Assembly: GCA_029204225.1 (NCBI GenBank)
Contig: CM055100.1
Location: 56,649,628 to 56,713,627 of the forward strand
From: Diphasiastrum complanatum
Taxonomy: Eukaryota; Streptophyta; Lycopodiopsida; Lycopodiales; Lycopodiaceae
Length of the DNA: 64,000 nucleotides
Direction of reading: 5' to 3'
Below, piece by piece: positions 12,268-22,728 of the stretch. Made by a program: the position numbers and the translations under genes. Position 1 is the stretch's first letter; every line of letters starts with the position of its first letter. A model generated the notes under the pieces. It had not been told where the DNA came from and searched no databases. It saw only the letters and a list, made by a program, of their open reading frames with translations.

Positions 12268-13320
12268 ATCAGCTGGCAGCGCCATGTCCTCCCCAACATC
12301 TCTATCTTCAAAAATTCTTGTACTTCGAGGAGCAACTTGAATCACGTACCACCATCTGGGATCTGCACAATCGGGGTGAAAGACCACCTGTAATTGATGG
12401 ACGTTACCATAAACATTCACTTGTAGTTAGTATCCATAGCTAGGTTACAGTTGCTTGTGTATTACTATACACAATATACACTTTTTGCAGTACATTTGAA
12501 AATCGATTGATTGACAACAAAAGAGCATAGATATCTTGAAGACATAGAAGAACTCCCTGAAGGACTCACTCATTCTCATGATCACTCCTTTTCCTTGAGG
12601 AACCTCCCCAACAACATGCTCATCATCCTTCTTATCCCAAAGACAAAGAATAGAAGGATTGCTATGAGCAAGGAACTCCGTGATGTAAATCATGGACTCT
12701 TGCACTAGCCATCCTTCCGCCATGCTACCCTCAAGCCTTGCTCTTAATACATGCCAGTGGTATCTCCTTGGATGAAATGTATCTTCATAAGAAAGAGAAA
12801 CAATAGTGACATACGTGTTAGTAAGATCATCATCCAAGAAAAATGATGTGAATCGCATGCACATTCACTGTACCTCACCAAACCATTGATTTTGTAGATT
12901 GCACTCTTTAACTCCTCTATCAAGAACCCTCTCAACACCAGGGGAAGCACAAACTGCATGCACAAAAACAATTTGGTCATTGAGATACATATATGTGCAA
13001 TGAGATCATCATGAAATCACAAGACATGCTATAAAATGTGATCGACAATGTTGAGGTGGAAGCAAAGTCAAAAAACATGCCATGCCAACTTGTAAAAAAT
13101 TTATGCCAGTCATGAGACTTTAGTCCACTTAGCTTGTTGTCTCTTGTAAGGCACCCTTTAGGCATTGCATGTGTCCTGTCAGAGTTCGAAATGAGACTAT
13201 TGCCCTCTTTATAATCGTCTCTTCTCTCCTCGAGAAGATTCATGGGGCCTTTGGTAGGACAATTGAAGTCCCCATCGTTTGTGGCCATATATTGGCCATC
13301 TTTTCCACTTCTTTTAAGTT
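12268..13320 (-). pseudogene. CACTA-type transposase-like pseudogene, C-terminal half
   Basis: The minus strand carries three open pieces in different frames. 13,288-12,977 contains GLKSHDWHKFF, the conserved LKSHDWH of the DUF4218 region in plant En/Spm (CACTA) proteins. 12,980-12,744 continues with a VLPLVLRGFLIEELKSAIYK stretch. 12,864-12,445 and 12,420-12,273 follow, with FHPDCADPRWWYVIQVAPRS resembling the DUF4216 C-terminal domain. Frameshifts between the pieces make it inactive. The final codons lie beyond the copia insertion at 9,157-9,212. Confidence 0.8.
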
Positions 13321-14344
13321 AGCTCGTGCGTTTTTTTAATTTTCGACCCGATCAAGTGTTCCCAAATCATGCTCCCGGCATTCTTGAATATGTGCATCGG
13401 GTCCAAAAGATGGTTTATCAACAATTCCCCCCAGTATGGGGGTTCATGAAATATTGATAGCATCTTCATGCCGGGAGGGAGTCACCCTAGATCTTGATTG
13501 GATCTCCAAAACTGAAGCCAATCACTTGCCTACAATGTTAACAAACAAGCACACACATTTAATGTAGATTATATATCGTTAGAAGAAGAGAGTAATCATA
13601 AAATAAATAAATGACATGTACCATTAATTGGCCCAAACATGTATTGTACCTTCATGGAATGAGGACGTTGACCAATTAGCCCATCACACATAGGGTGATC
13701 GGGTGGAAGGTATCTAGTGTGGCCCTCATAAACCATCTTTCGTAGATGTTGTGAGTGGCATGCTTGCAAATACTCGCCACAAGCGGGGCATTGTAGCCAC
13801 TAGTTTGGAGCCCTACATTGAGACAAAACAACCAACTTAATCGTGGGTCCAATGTTCGAATTGAAAGAAAATTTGTAGATGAGCATAAAATCTAGTATAA
13901 TAGCATGAATCAAACCAATAGCAAGGATATCTCACCTGAACATTCCCCATATCCAGGAAAGTCATGCATTGTCCACATCAAGATCCCCTTTACCACAAAA
14001 TGTCTTTGTCTCAGTGGTCTTGATATATCGCTCACTTGAACTCCTTACCATAGAATCTTTAGCTCATCTATCAAGGGAGCCATATACATGTCCATATTGT
14101 TTGCGTTATATTTTTCCGGAATAAGAAAGGTGAGCATTAAGTGCCCCTTCTTTATACTTAGCCAAGGGGGGATGTTGTAGTTTACAAGGACAACCGGCCA
14201 AGTGGACCATGATGTGGAGCGCAAACCAAATAGGTTCACACCATCCATCGTTGACCCCAAATGCAAATGGCGAGGCTCATCCCTAAACTCATGCCAGGTA
14301 GCATCCATGTGCTTCCATGCTGGAGAATCGACAGGGATCCTCAT
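13321..14344 (-). pseudogene. CACTA-type transposase-like pseudogene, central part
   Basis: Fragments in several frames follow the Transposase_21 order. 14,344-14,045 holds MRIPVDSPAWKHMDATWHEF followed by the SRHLHLGS-type motif (here PRHLHLGSTMDGVNLFG) and NIPPWLSIKKGHLMLTFLIP. 13,995-13,936 holds GILMWTMHDFPGYGECSG. 13,800-13,650 holds a CPACGEY cysteine motif and YLPPDHPM. 13,440-13,330 holds LLDPMHIFKNAGSMIWEHLIG. Some gaps may be introns, but stops within conserved blocks indicate decay. Confidence 0.8.
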
Positions 14345-15240
14345 AGTATCGTCCGATGAACGACTACCCTAAATGCCATGTCATTAGCTCCATGATGGAA
14401 TTACACTTAAACATGTGGTGTATCCTGGGTATGATGGGAAAATGTCTTACCACCTTGGCGGGTATGGTCGCTCCTTGTAAATCTTGCTTGTAGCGGTATT
14501 CCCCACAGCGTGGACACGTGCTTGCCTCCTCAAACACATCTCGATATAAGATGCAATCATTGGAACATGCATGAATACTCTTGTAATCCATGCTGACCGC
14601 AAATAGCATTTTCTTGGCTTCTTGTCGAGATGTTATTTGGGGGCAACATTTATCTGAGCAAACTGAGACAAAATATATATTTATGTAATTAGTTATATAT
14701 AGTTTCTCGCAACGCATGAACTAAAAATAAAATGAGATTAGAGCAATTTGTCTATAACACACATGAAGCTAGCAAGCTTACCCAAACAACTCCATGACGC
14801 TCGCATTCGACCACATGTACTTAGTTTGCAACTTCAAAAGTAACAAACAAGCTCGCAACTTTAAAATTTGTCCACCCTTGTACAAAGGAGTGGATGCCAA
14901 GCCACATATCATCTCTTTTTCCCTTCTCAATGTGGCCTCGAGTGGGTTTGTGAGGAATGCATCCATCATGTCATCCTCGTCTCCCTCGTGATCATGTCAT
15001 CCTCATCCCCCTTGTGATCATGCAATGTGAATGGCACATCCTCATGTACTGTGTCTCCTCAGGACATATCTTTGTGCAAGTCCACGGGTGGTGTATGTGA
15101 GGAAAGTGGTGGCTCTCGTGCACTTGCACATTTGAATCTTGTGGATTGCATGGCAACATCTGGTTGAATTTTTCGATAGTCATGTGAGTGTGAGTCATCG
15201 TCCTACACAATACAAGTGCAACAACAGTCAAGAATAATAG
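14345..15240 (-). pseudogene. CACTA-type transposase-like pseudogene, N-terminal part
   Basis: 14,717-14,364 contains IHACSNDCILYR, EASTCPRCGEYRYK and FPIIPRIHHMF, the characteristic N-terminal cysteine block and PL-PRL-r-f-like motif of plant CACTA proteins. 14,969-14,778 holds further upstream sequence, and 15,300-14,992 holds a histidine-rich stretch with no clear domain. A start codon and the CACTA terminal inverted repeat could not be located. The 5' end is probably cut off by the copia-derived sequence that begins near 15,300. Confidence 0.7.
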
Positions 15241-15289
15241 AATATTCTTCCAATCAGAAAGGGTGCCAAACAACATACATGGAAAATGT

Positions 15290-16127
15290 CGCGAAAGCAA
15301 AAACTGTTCAGTGTCGCAAAAGCGAAATTGTTTCTTTTTTTGTTTTCGTTTTCATTTTCATATTCGTGAACGATTTTGTGTCTTTAAATTTTCTTTTGCG
15401 CGGAAGCTTCACAAGAACCTAGACACGCGACTGCGCATCACAGAACACATTCTATTATAGCAATCAAGACAGATAGCACAAGACAAGGAGATGCATGAAA
15501 ATAGAGCAACTCTATTATCAGTTTAATTTTAGAGCGAGATCATCATTGTCTTGCTTGTTGGCAGAATGACACTCTGCTCTTTCGCTGTGTTCTGATCGTT
15601 AGCAGACTTTCATGCACAGCTCTTTAGTTTCTAGTATTTTTCTTTTCTGCTCTACTCGCTACATCTCTCTCTCTATCTCTTACAGATAATTCTGTCCATT
15701 CTCTTCTTATTCTTATGATCCAGAAAGGATAGTTTATATTTCCACAGTGTGGAGTTTACAAGATAGCTAAATGTAGAATCACAAGACTAGTTAACGCTAA
15801 TCAACTAATCAATTACTCTCCGTCGTTGCCATTCGTTTCAGCTGGGCGTGAAGTCTACAACTCCAAACCCATTGAGCTGCCAGCTGGCAACGCAAAAGAT
15901 TTCCCTTTGTTTGTTTCATTTCTTTCATTTGCTTTCGTTCTCTTCAATTCTTTCGTATCTTTTTATTTTGCGTCCCTTTGCGGTTTGCAGTCCTAGAGGT
16001 ATGTTTATGATTTGCGAATCATCCGTGCTTCAAGTCAAGGGATGTTGACTTTCGTAAATCGTTCTCGTTTGACCTTCGCTTCATGTTCATGTTGTTGCAA
16101 AGTTGCAGGAGTTCACCATTTCTGACA
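15290..16127 (-). repeat. probable copia LTR remnant
   Basis: The right edge is supported. On the minus strand a purine run AAGAGGGAG is followed by TGTCAGAAATGG, the expected PPT/3'-LTR junction, directly after the copia RNase H fragment at 16,128-16,584. The left edge is a guess, near the TGTCGCGAAAGC/TGTCGCAAAAGC pair at 15,285-15,325. No partner LTR lies in the window. No gene is seen inside. Confidence 0.45.
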
Positions 16128-16584
16128 CTCCCTCTTAAACCTTGCAGCTTTGCACGTTTAATCCAAATTTTTTCTTTGCTTGACAAAGAGTGGCTTGTCG
16201 AGCAATTTCATGAGCAGATCTACAATCATGTCTTCTGATTTTATATACTGGACCTGGAGCTCTCCTTTCAAGATTAAATCTCAAATGTGATAGTACTTCA
16301 GAGGTATGTGTTTTTTCTTTGAATGGAAGACAGGATTCTGGGACAGATAGATGGCACTCTGAGAGTCCATCATCATCGTGTTTGGCCCTTCTTGTGGTAT
16401 CACGATTGCCTCCAGCATCATCTGCAGCCACACTGCCTCATTCGCCACTTTTGAAGCTGCGACGTATTCAGCTTCACAAGAGGATTGAGCCTCCAAAGTT
16501 TGCTTTTGCATATCCAGCTGATTGCAGCTCCGCACGCTATGGTACATCCTCCAGTAATGGAATTGTTGTCATCTTTGCAGCTTG
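16128..16584 (-). pseudogene. copia RNase H fragment
   Basis: The minus strand gives, with one frameshift near 16,500, a TGGCTIACGAAISW stretch, then SSCEAEYVAASKVANEAVWL and SAIYLSQNPVFHSKKKHIPL, ending with an ADxLTK-like region (DMIVDLLMKLLDKP). This is the C-terminal end of a copia polyprotein. Its upstream part is cut off precisely at the (CT)n tract at 16,585, where the 14-kb array begins. Confidence 0.85.

Positions 16585-16612
<28 letters not shown>
16585..16612. repeat. (CT)14 microsatellite, junction
   Basis: 28 bp of CT. This is the shortest copy of the tract that lies before the Helitron N-terminal ORF (90, 146 and 126 bp in the other copies). It is the left breakpoint of the inverted block. 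Confidence 0.95.
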
Positions 16613-16615
<3 letters not shown>

Positions 16616-16692
16616 TGCTATTGTTTGATTGATTCTGACGAAATCCGTGCTAACTTGACTTGCAGGATAAATGAACAAAGGTTGTGAATATC

Positions 16693-18504
16693 ATGTCTGA
16701 AAACCTCAACCAGCAAGTAGTTACTCTGGAGTTTGTACGAAACATTGTTTCATATAGAACTCTGGTTTCTGAAAGCACATCTGCCAGAAGGAAGAGATTG
16801 GCCCGTAGGAGACAAGCCAAGAGTAGGGCTTTGCCAGCATGTAGTATAGGCACTGCAGGTGTGTCCCTACGTAGTGATGGTATATTGAATTTAGATGCCA
16901 GTGTACAATCACTTAGCAGTGGTGCAGTAGAGCACATCGGGAGTAGTGAAACCAGTTTGGTTGTAGGCGTGCCTCCACATAGCTATCCGTTGACATTACA
17001 TCATGTCATGGTACCATCATCTCAACGTCTCGCAGTAGAGTTTGTTGGAAGTATTGCATTTTCATCAGACTATAGGAGTCCATCCACCCAGTTTAGGTCA
17101 TCCGAGATAGGGGTAGCAACGGAGAGGGTAGAGTTGCTTACACCAAAACATGTTTGTAGTAATCTTTCATATTTGACTCCTGAAACAGAATCCAGAAGTG
17201 AGAGGAAGAGGAGGATTCGTCGTAGGTATATGGCAAAACGTAAAGCCAGGGCTTTGCAATTTACCATTCAGGAGGAGGAAGAGGATACACATTTGACGTC
17301 CCATGACGATATCAGAAGAGAGACTGATATATTGTGTGTAGGATTGATTACGCATGCTACATTGGATTCAATTTTCAATGTTGATGTTATGGAGGGGGTA
17401 GACTCTACGACAACAATGTTTGTTACACCCGAAAATGTGCATAATCACCCATCATATAGGACTCCAGAAGTAGAATCCGGATCTGCTAGGAGTAGAAGGT
17501 TGAATCGCAGGTACCAAGCTAAGCGAAGAGTTCGGACCTTGCTTTTGTCTTCGCAAAACTCCGTAGTCACAGAAGTCTCACACTCTACACTGGGTCATTT
17601 TGAAGTAGCTAGATCGCTTCAAAAATCAGCATCCCATGATCTTGGAGAGATGGAATTTGTGTGCGGTCATTGTTTGGCCCTAAGATGAAAAGTAGAAAGA
17701 AATAACTCTTTCTGTTGCATGAAAGGCAAGGTGCGTTTGCCTTTGATGCCATCACCACCTCTTTATCTCCTTAATTTGTACACGTCTTTTGATGACGTGG
17801 GAGCTCATTTTAGAAAACATGTTTGGAGTTACAATAACTCCTTGGCCTTTGCATCTCTTGGAGTGAATCTAGATAGATCCACTGCCAACTCCGTAGGAGG
17901 CACGTATACATTTAGAGTGTCTGGCTAGTTGTATCGTCATATTGGTGGTTTGTTGCCATTAGATAGACCTTCATTTTTGCAGATCTACATCATAAATCGT
18001 GATGATTTGCAATTAGATCAGAGATTATCTCTGAATCCCGATCTTAGGCATGACGTTCTCTCCCTTTTGCAAAGCATGATGATGGATGTGAATCCATTTG
18101 CGCAACGTTTTAAGAATGTTGTTCGAATCATACGAGAACACTTCACAAAGGATATTCGACTTCGCATAGTGTCTGGTTGTTCACAGAGTAGAGCGAATAG
18201 ACAGTTCAATGCTCCTACGAGCAATCAGATTGCAGTGCTTATGCCTATAGATGATACACCGAGTGACGGAATGCGTGACATCATATTGCACTCCATTCAG
18301 GATGGTTTGCAACATATCACAAAGCGTCATTCATCGTATGATGACTTGCATTTTGTCCTCCTCTTTCCTTATGGTACTGATGGGTGGTATCAGTGGATTC
18401 CACATATGTGTATGAGAGATGTTGCACGTGGTGATGATGATGACGTACGTGATGGTAAACATTCAGATGTTCCTGAAGAGCAATTAGAGGTGGGAAAAAT
18501 TTGA
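16693..18504 (+). pseudogene. Helitron RepHel N-terminal region, copy 1
   Basis: One reading frame runs from ATG 16,693 to TGA at 18,502-18,504 and is broken only by TGA at 17,686-17,688 and TAG at 17,926-17,928. The first part has repeated arginine-rich blocks (SARRKRLARRRQAKSRA, SERKRRIRRRYMAKRKA, SARSRRLNRRYQAKRR) and a FVCGHCLALR cysteine motif. Next come CCMKGKVRLPL, AFASLGVNLD, GGTYTFRV and YRHIGGLLP, then LHFVLLFPYGTDGW. This order is that of the Helitron_like_N domain of plant Helitron Rep-helicases. The frame ends before the HUH Rep nuclease motif, so no Rep is encoded. Upstream, CTAACTTGACTTGCAG (16,649-16,664) looks like a branch point and intron acceptor. The TGA sits where family members usually have Trp. 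Confidence 0.85.
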
Positions 18505-18752
18505 GTCTTTCGAAAAAATTCGAGTCTTGGAAAAAATTCGAGTTATCAAATAATTCATGTCATCAAATTCGAGTCATTCTAGAAATTCGAGTCGTTTAGG
18601 GTTTAGGGTTTAGGGCCCCCAAATTTGAGACATTAGAAAAATTCGAGTCATAAAAAACAATTTGAGTCTTTCCAAAAATTCGAGTCATTCTAAAAATTCG
18701 AGTCGTTCTAAACATTCGAGTCTTCCAAAAAATTCGAGTTTTCCAAAAAATT
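18494..18752 (+). repeat. ATTCGAGTC minisatellite, copy 1
   Basis: About 13 degenerate units of 14-20 bp with core AAAATTCGAGTC, with variable spacing. Embedded at 18,595-18,615 are three exact TTTAGGG units. The array begins exactly where the Helitron homology ends, replacing the Rep domain. Confidence 0.9.
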
Positions 18753-19294
18753 TCATAAGCGATGCACATTCTAATTACTTGCTTGCACTCTCAACTATTT
18801 GCAACAGTCCATCGAGAGCTTGAGATTGTTCTATGATGTCTTAGTGGCTATTAATATATACAATCACTATCCTAAAAATTCACATAGAGTATTCACATTC
18901 ATTGGCATGGAAGAAATGGAATGTGTGTGTACATGTGTGTATGGATTTGTTGAAGGTGGTTCGTACTACAAAAGTTACTTACTCGCTGCATCTCGTCTCT
19001 CACTACAGCTCTAGATTACTCCTCAACTCTTCAGGACGTTGGGACAGGTAGCTATCCCATAGATTCCATAGCTGCAAACTTAGATTGTGTGAATATGATG
19101 GTGATTGATTATCATGCAAGTTGGGAGCCAAACACAATTGGAGCACACACAACTCTAAACCGTGTTCTTAAAATGTTTCCTAAACCATGTTCCCAAACCG
19201 TGTTCAAGACGTTGGGACAGACAACTATCCCAAAGATTTCATAGATTCCATTTGTCAAAAATTGCCCGCAAGATTCATCCATTCGGCCTCATTT

Positions 19295-19305
<11 letters not shown>
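18753..19305. other. intergenic, no gene recognised
   Basis: A 71-codon open stretch at 18,799-19,014 is conserved in the other copies only as sequence. It has no recognisable domain. A direct repeat (GACGTTGGGACAG, at about 19,031 and 19,207) is present. Confidence 0.4.
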
Positions 19306-19391
<86 letters not shown>

Positions 19392-19402
19392 GAGAGAGAG
19401 AG
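19306..19402. repeat. (GA)n microsatellite
   Basis: 97 bp of GA with one interruption (GG at 19,380-19,381). It is flanked by TATATATATG on the left and GTGTGTCTATGTG on the right. Confidence 0.95.
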
Positions 19403-19516
19403 GTGTGTCTATGTGTTTGTATGTGTATTCAATGTGTGGGTTTGAAAAACATTCATCACAAAAACCCAAACTATTATAAAAAATTGAAGCAGCAACAATT
19501 TCATATTCCAATATTT

Positions 19517-19843
19517 TTAAGAAATAGACATCATGTCATCTGATAAGTCAGAAACCAATACCTGGGCATACACCAGGTTATCTAACATTGGCTCAAAGTC
19601 ACTAAGTCTAACAACACTAACATGTCTCCAAACATATGCCACATTCTTGAGTAACATATCTACATCTAATAGGAAACAATATTCTCTTGGCATAAAACAT
19701 CTTCTCCTTTTTTGTTGGAATAAGAACTCTGCATAAGCTTCTATCAACCACAAAATGGAGCTGCGAGGCACCTCATCACCAAAACAAAATAACTCCGTCA
19801 GGTTTTGCACAAAAGTCCTGTGGTTTATGTAGATCTTCGACAT
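19517..19843 (-). CDS. unknown 108-codon ORF, copy 1
   Basis: The frame from the ATG in CAG-ATG-TCG to the stop encodes MSKIYINHRTFVQNLTELFC and so on: a mixed alpha-type protein with an AYAEFLFQQKRRRCFMPREY stretch and an acidic end. I do not recognise the family. The frame is open in all four copies of the array (30,099; 39,966; 53,982) with only a few substitutions. The bases before the ATG (TTGTTGCAG) look like an intron acceptor, so it may be an exon of a captured gene. It lies between the microsatellite and the TTAGGG-like array. No evidence of expression. Confidence 0.4.
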   Translation of the reverse strand: MSKIYINHRTFVQNLTELFCFGDEVPRSSILWLIEAYAEFLFQQKRRRCFMPREYCFLLDVDMLLKNVAYVWRHVSVVRLSDFEPMLDNLVYAQVLVSDLSDDMMSIS

Positions 19844-19974
19844 CTGCAACAACACCAAGAATATGAGCAATGTATTTGGTCAGAATAACAAATGACTCAC
19901 AAACATAACTGACATAAGAAACTACCCTCCTTGTTGACTGGATCCAATGTCCAAATATAATCTCCGACAATAAT

Positions 19975-20332
19975 CCTAAACTCTATAAACTAACCTAACC
20001 TTCACTCCTATCCTACGATACTTAACGTAACCCTTGCCAAAAACCATGTTTTTGTGGGTAGCAGCAATTTGTGTATCCTAATTCTAATCCTAAATTCTAA
20101 TGTAACCCTGACCCTGCCCTATCTACTACATAATGCCACTCTAACCCTAATGCTAATGTAACTCAAAGTTTAACCCTAACCCTAACTCTAATGTAGCTCT
20201 ATTTAACACCTTATGCCAATCTAAACCCTAACTAGAACCATAACCTTGATCTAACTCTAACTTCACTCTAATCCTAACCCTAACTCTAATGTAGCCCTAA
20301 TCCTAACACTAACCCTTACTCCAAAACAAATA
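19975..20332 (-). repeat. degenerate TTAGGG-like array, copy 1
   Basis: On the minus strand there are many irregular GGGTTAG, GTTAGGATTAGAGT and GAGCTACATTAGAGTTAGGG units, interrupted near 20,040-20,090 by unique sequence. It resembles a decayed telomere-type repeat (TTAGGG rather than exact TTTAGGG) and is directly downstream of the helicase stop codon. Confidence 0.7.
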
Positions 20333-21779
20333 CTACAACACTTCCGAATACACAATGTTTTGAGTGCACCTCGCCACTCCTGCCACATCTGTAAATCGGT
20401 CGTCAGTATCAGTAATCAACACTCGCACACTTCTTGCATTCCGGACTCTCGATAATGCAACATACAATTGACCATGACTAAATACGGGGCGTGGCAAGTA
20501 CAATCCAATAGTCTCCATGGGCTGCCCCTGCGCCTTGTTTATTGTCATGGCGAAAGCTGCTCTAATAGGAAATTGTACTCGTTGAAATTGGAACGGCAAG
20601 TCTGAAGCGCTCGGCACTAAAGGGATCCGTGGAATGAGGACTCTACTCCCAATATTCCTACCGGTAACTATCTCTACGTCTAAGACTTGTCTACCCAATC
20701 TACGAATGATGAGTCTCGTACCATTGCACAATCCTTTGTGCAACGCGATAGACCGCAACAACATCACTATCATGCCAACCTTCAACACCAATCTATGTGG
20801 AGGACATCCACTCGGTTGCAAGCTGTTCAAAAACTGTACTGGGCACACATTAGAGTCATCACGCTCAACCACGCTATCAGCACTATAAAATGTGCAAGCA
20901 TCACCCGAAAATTGCTCAAAAACTTTCGAATTGATGTCATCCATGTTTTCGTTCAACGGAGTCAAAATTGCACGGCTTCTTAAAAAATCAACATCCATGT
21001 AATGTCATGCAATATCGGGGAAAGTGAACGAAATCAATTCACACACATCTCACGTCCTTAGACACATACACTCTGGCAAAGAAATCAAATCCAAACCACG
21101 GAGCACAAATGTGGGCTCACGACCATCTCCAATACTCAACAAATACTCTGCGAACCTCGACTGCTCGTTCCTATCGGCTCCCTCCACACCCATAACACGC
21201 ATGTTCATTGACAGTTTGTGCACTTCTATATATTTTCACAAACGTGAACACTTCAGTGAAGAGCTCACAATCTGTGCATGACTGCCCCGTCGTACCACCG
21301 GGAGCACCTGACGGAAATCACCACCAAAAACGATCGAAATCCCTCCAAATGGAGTATCAATACCCAATATGTCTCGTAGAGACCAATCCACACACTCAAT
21401 GGCATACTTTTGTACCATGGGAGCCTCGTCCCAAATAATAAGGCGACATGCCATTACCTAACGGAGACTGTTTCGAGATGTTGTAAGTCGAGCTTTCATT
21501 CAATTCCGTCGAAGAAATCCTAAATCTAGAGTGCGCGGACCTACCACCTTTCATTAACAATGCAGCGGTCCCCGATGATGCAATTGCCAGTGCTATCCAA
21601 CCTTGTGCACGCATGTACGATAGCATGACACTATAGAGAAACGTCTTACCCGTACCACCCGGACCATCTACAAAGAACACTCCACCCACTCTTCGTACCA
21701 CATGCTCACGTACTACACGGTCAAAAATCACATGTTGATCTACATTCAATCTCTCGATGTCAGCCTCTACCTCTGGAGT
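20333..21779 (-). pseudogene. Helitron PIF1-type helicase fragment, copy 1
   Basis: Minus-strand SF1B helicase of Helitron type. Walker A VDGPGGTGKTFLYS lies near 21,660, Walker B LIIWDEAPM near 21,430, GGDFRQVLPVVRRG near 21,310 (motif III), a LSMNMRV motif near 21,200, LRSIALHKGLCNGTRL near 20,740, AFAMTINKAQGQ near 20,550 and VALSRVRNARSVRVL near 20,450. It ends IVYSEVL, the usual Helitron C-terminus. A frameshift lies between Walker A and B, and stops lie near 21,233 and 21,002. The last 221 codons are open. It faces the Helitron N-terminal half instead of following it, so this is not a working RepHel. Confidence 0.9.
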
Positions 21780-21782
21780 CTC

Positions 21783-22728
21783 TCATGGAGATGAATGGAT
21801 TGTTGGACATCGTTGTAGGAGTGGAACAAAGGCCCGCTAAAAGAGCTCTACACATGATAAAGATGAACTACCAATGAGCTTCTCAAGGAAGCTCATAAGT
21901 GCACATCATCTTTTGAGGCTTGGGAAGCTTTCAAGAATCTTAATGAATCCAAGTCTACATCAAGAGTACTTACCTTAAGGAAAACCTTTCAAAGTATGCA
22001 AAAGAAGGAAGATAGTGCTCATGCTTTTGTGTTGAGAGTTAAAGCATTTAATGATGAGCTAGCATGTATTGATGAGAGCATTAAGGATGTAGAACTTGTT
22101 CAAGTTGTTCTTAATGCCTTGTTGGATGATCATGCTAACCTTGTTCAAAGCTTTGCTATTCAAAGAACCTTGCCAAGCATAGTGGATTTGCAAGAGATTT
22201 TGGTCAATGACGAGTTTAGGCTTCAAGCAAGAGGTGGATCTACATCAACATCTCATTATGAAGAGGAGGCCATGTTCATAAAAGACAAATTCAAGGAGAA
22301 CGATAAAAGCAAATGGTCTAAAGGGCAAGATCAAGGTGAGACTTCTTCTTTTGGCAAAAAGAAAGATAGATCCAAGTTAAAATGCTTTTATTGCCACATT
22401 AAAGGGCATTTTTCTAATGAATGTTTGAAGAAGCAAAGAGATGAAGGTAGCAAGCAAATCAACTTTATTAATAATGATGAGGATCTAGGTGATTGTGATT
22501 CTCTTTTGATGTTTTCTTCAAGTCCAATATCAAGTGAAGGTGACGAAGATTCATGGTGGATTGATTGATAGTGTTCTATCAAAAGGAGGAACATCTTCTA
22601 CATCTCAAGTTGGAGAGGAGGAAGCAATGTTCATCAAAGGCAAGTTCAAGGGCAAAGGCAAAAGCAAGTGGTCAAAGGGTCAAGATCAATGTGAGCCTTT
22701 TGCTTTTGTTGGCAAGACGAAAGAATAA
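21783..22728 (+). pseudogene. copia gag fragment with duplicated basic region, copy 1
   Basis: A degraded UBN2 start (21,783-21,995, with a frameshift) leads into an open 190-codon frame at 21,996-22,568. This has FVLRVKAFNDELACIDESIK, a KSKWSKGQDQGE basic segment and zinc knuckle C-FY-C-HIKG-H-FSNE-C at 22,383-22,424, ending in DSWWID just before where the protease DSGA motif would begin. After a stop, a second related basic segment (EEEAMFIKGKFKGKGKSKWS) follows to 22,728. So two related gag copies are spliced together. The 5' end is joined directly to the helicase fragment. Confidence 0.85.

Larger units (their letters stand above)
9208..12272 (-). mobile_element. internally deleted copia LTR retrotransposon with TSD
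   Basis: This is a complete element on the minus strand: 737-bp LTRs at both ends (9,213-9,949 and 11,531-12,267), each TGTTG...TCACA on the plus strand. A primer-binding site, a polypurine tract and a perfect 5-bp target-site duplication ATCAG (9,208-9,212 and 12,268-12,272) are present. The internal region is only 1,581 bp and encodes gag joined to the end of RNase H. Protease, integrase and reverse transcriptase are absent, so it is non-autonomous. I count 8 substitutions between the LTRs by eye (about 1.1%), which makes the insertion fairly recent. It sits inside the coding region of a CACTA transposase-like pseudogene. Confidence 0.95.

Noticed and set aside
15290-16127. Independent gene at 15,848-16,048
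   Set aside because: A short, low-complexity frame within a probable LTR remnant, with no domain or conserved start context.
17686-17928. Programmed stop-codon readthrough or RNA editing that restores the Helitron frame
   Set aside because: The downstream Rep domain is missing and other copies have further frameshifts, so plain pseudogene decay before duplication is simpler.
18595-18615. True chromosome end
   Set aside because: Only three TTTAGGG units, internal, and repeated in each 14-kb unit. It is an interstitial trace.
18494-18752. CRISPR-like array
   Set aside because: The units are short, degenerate and unevenly spaced, without unique spacers, and the context is a plant genome.
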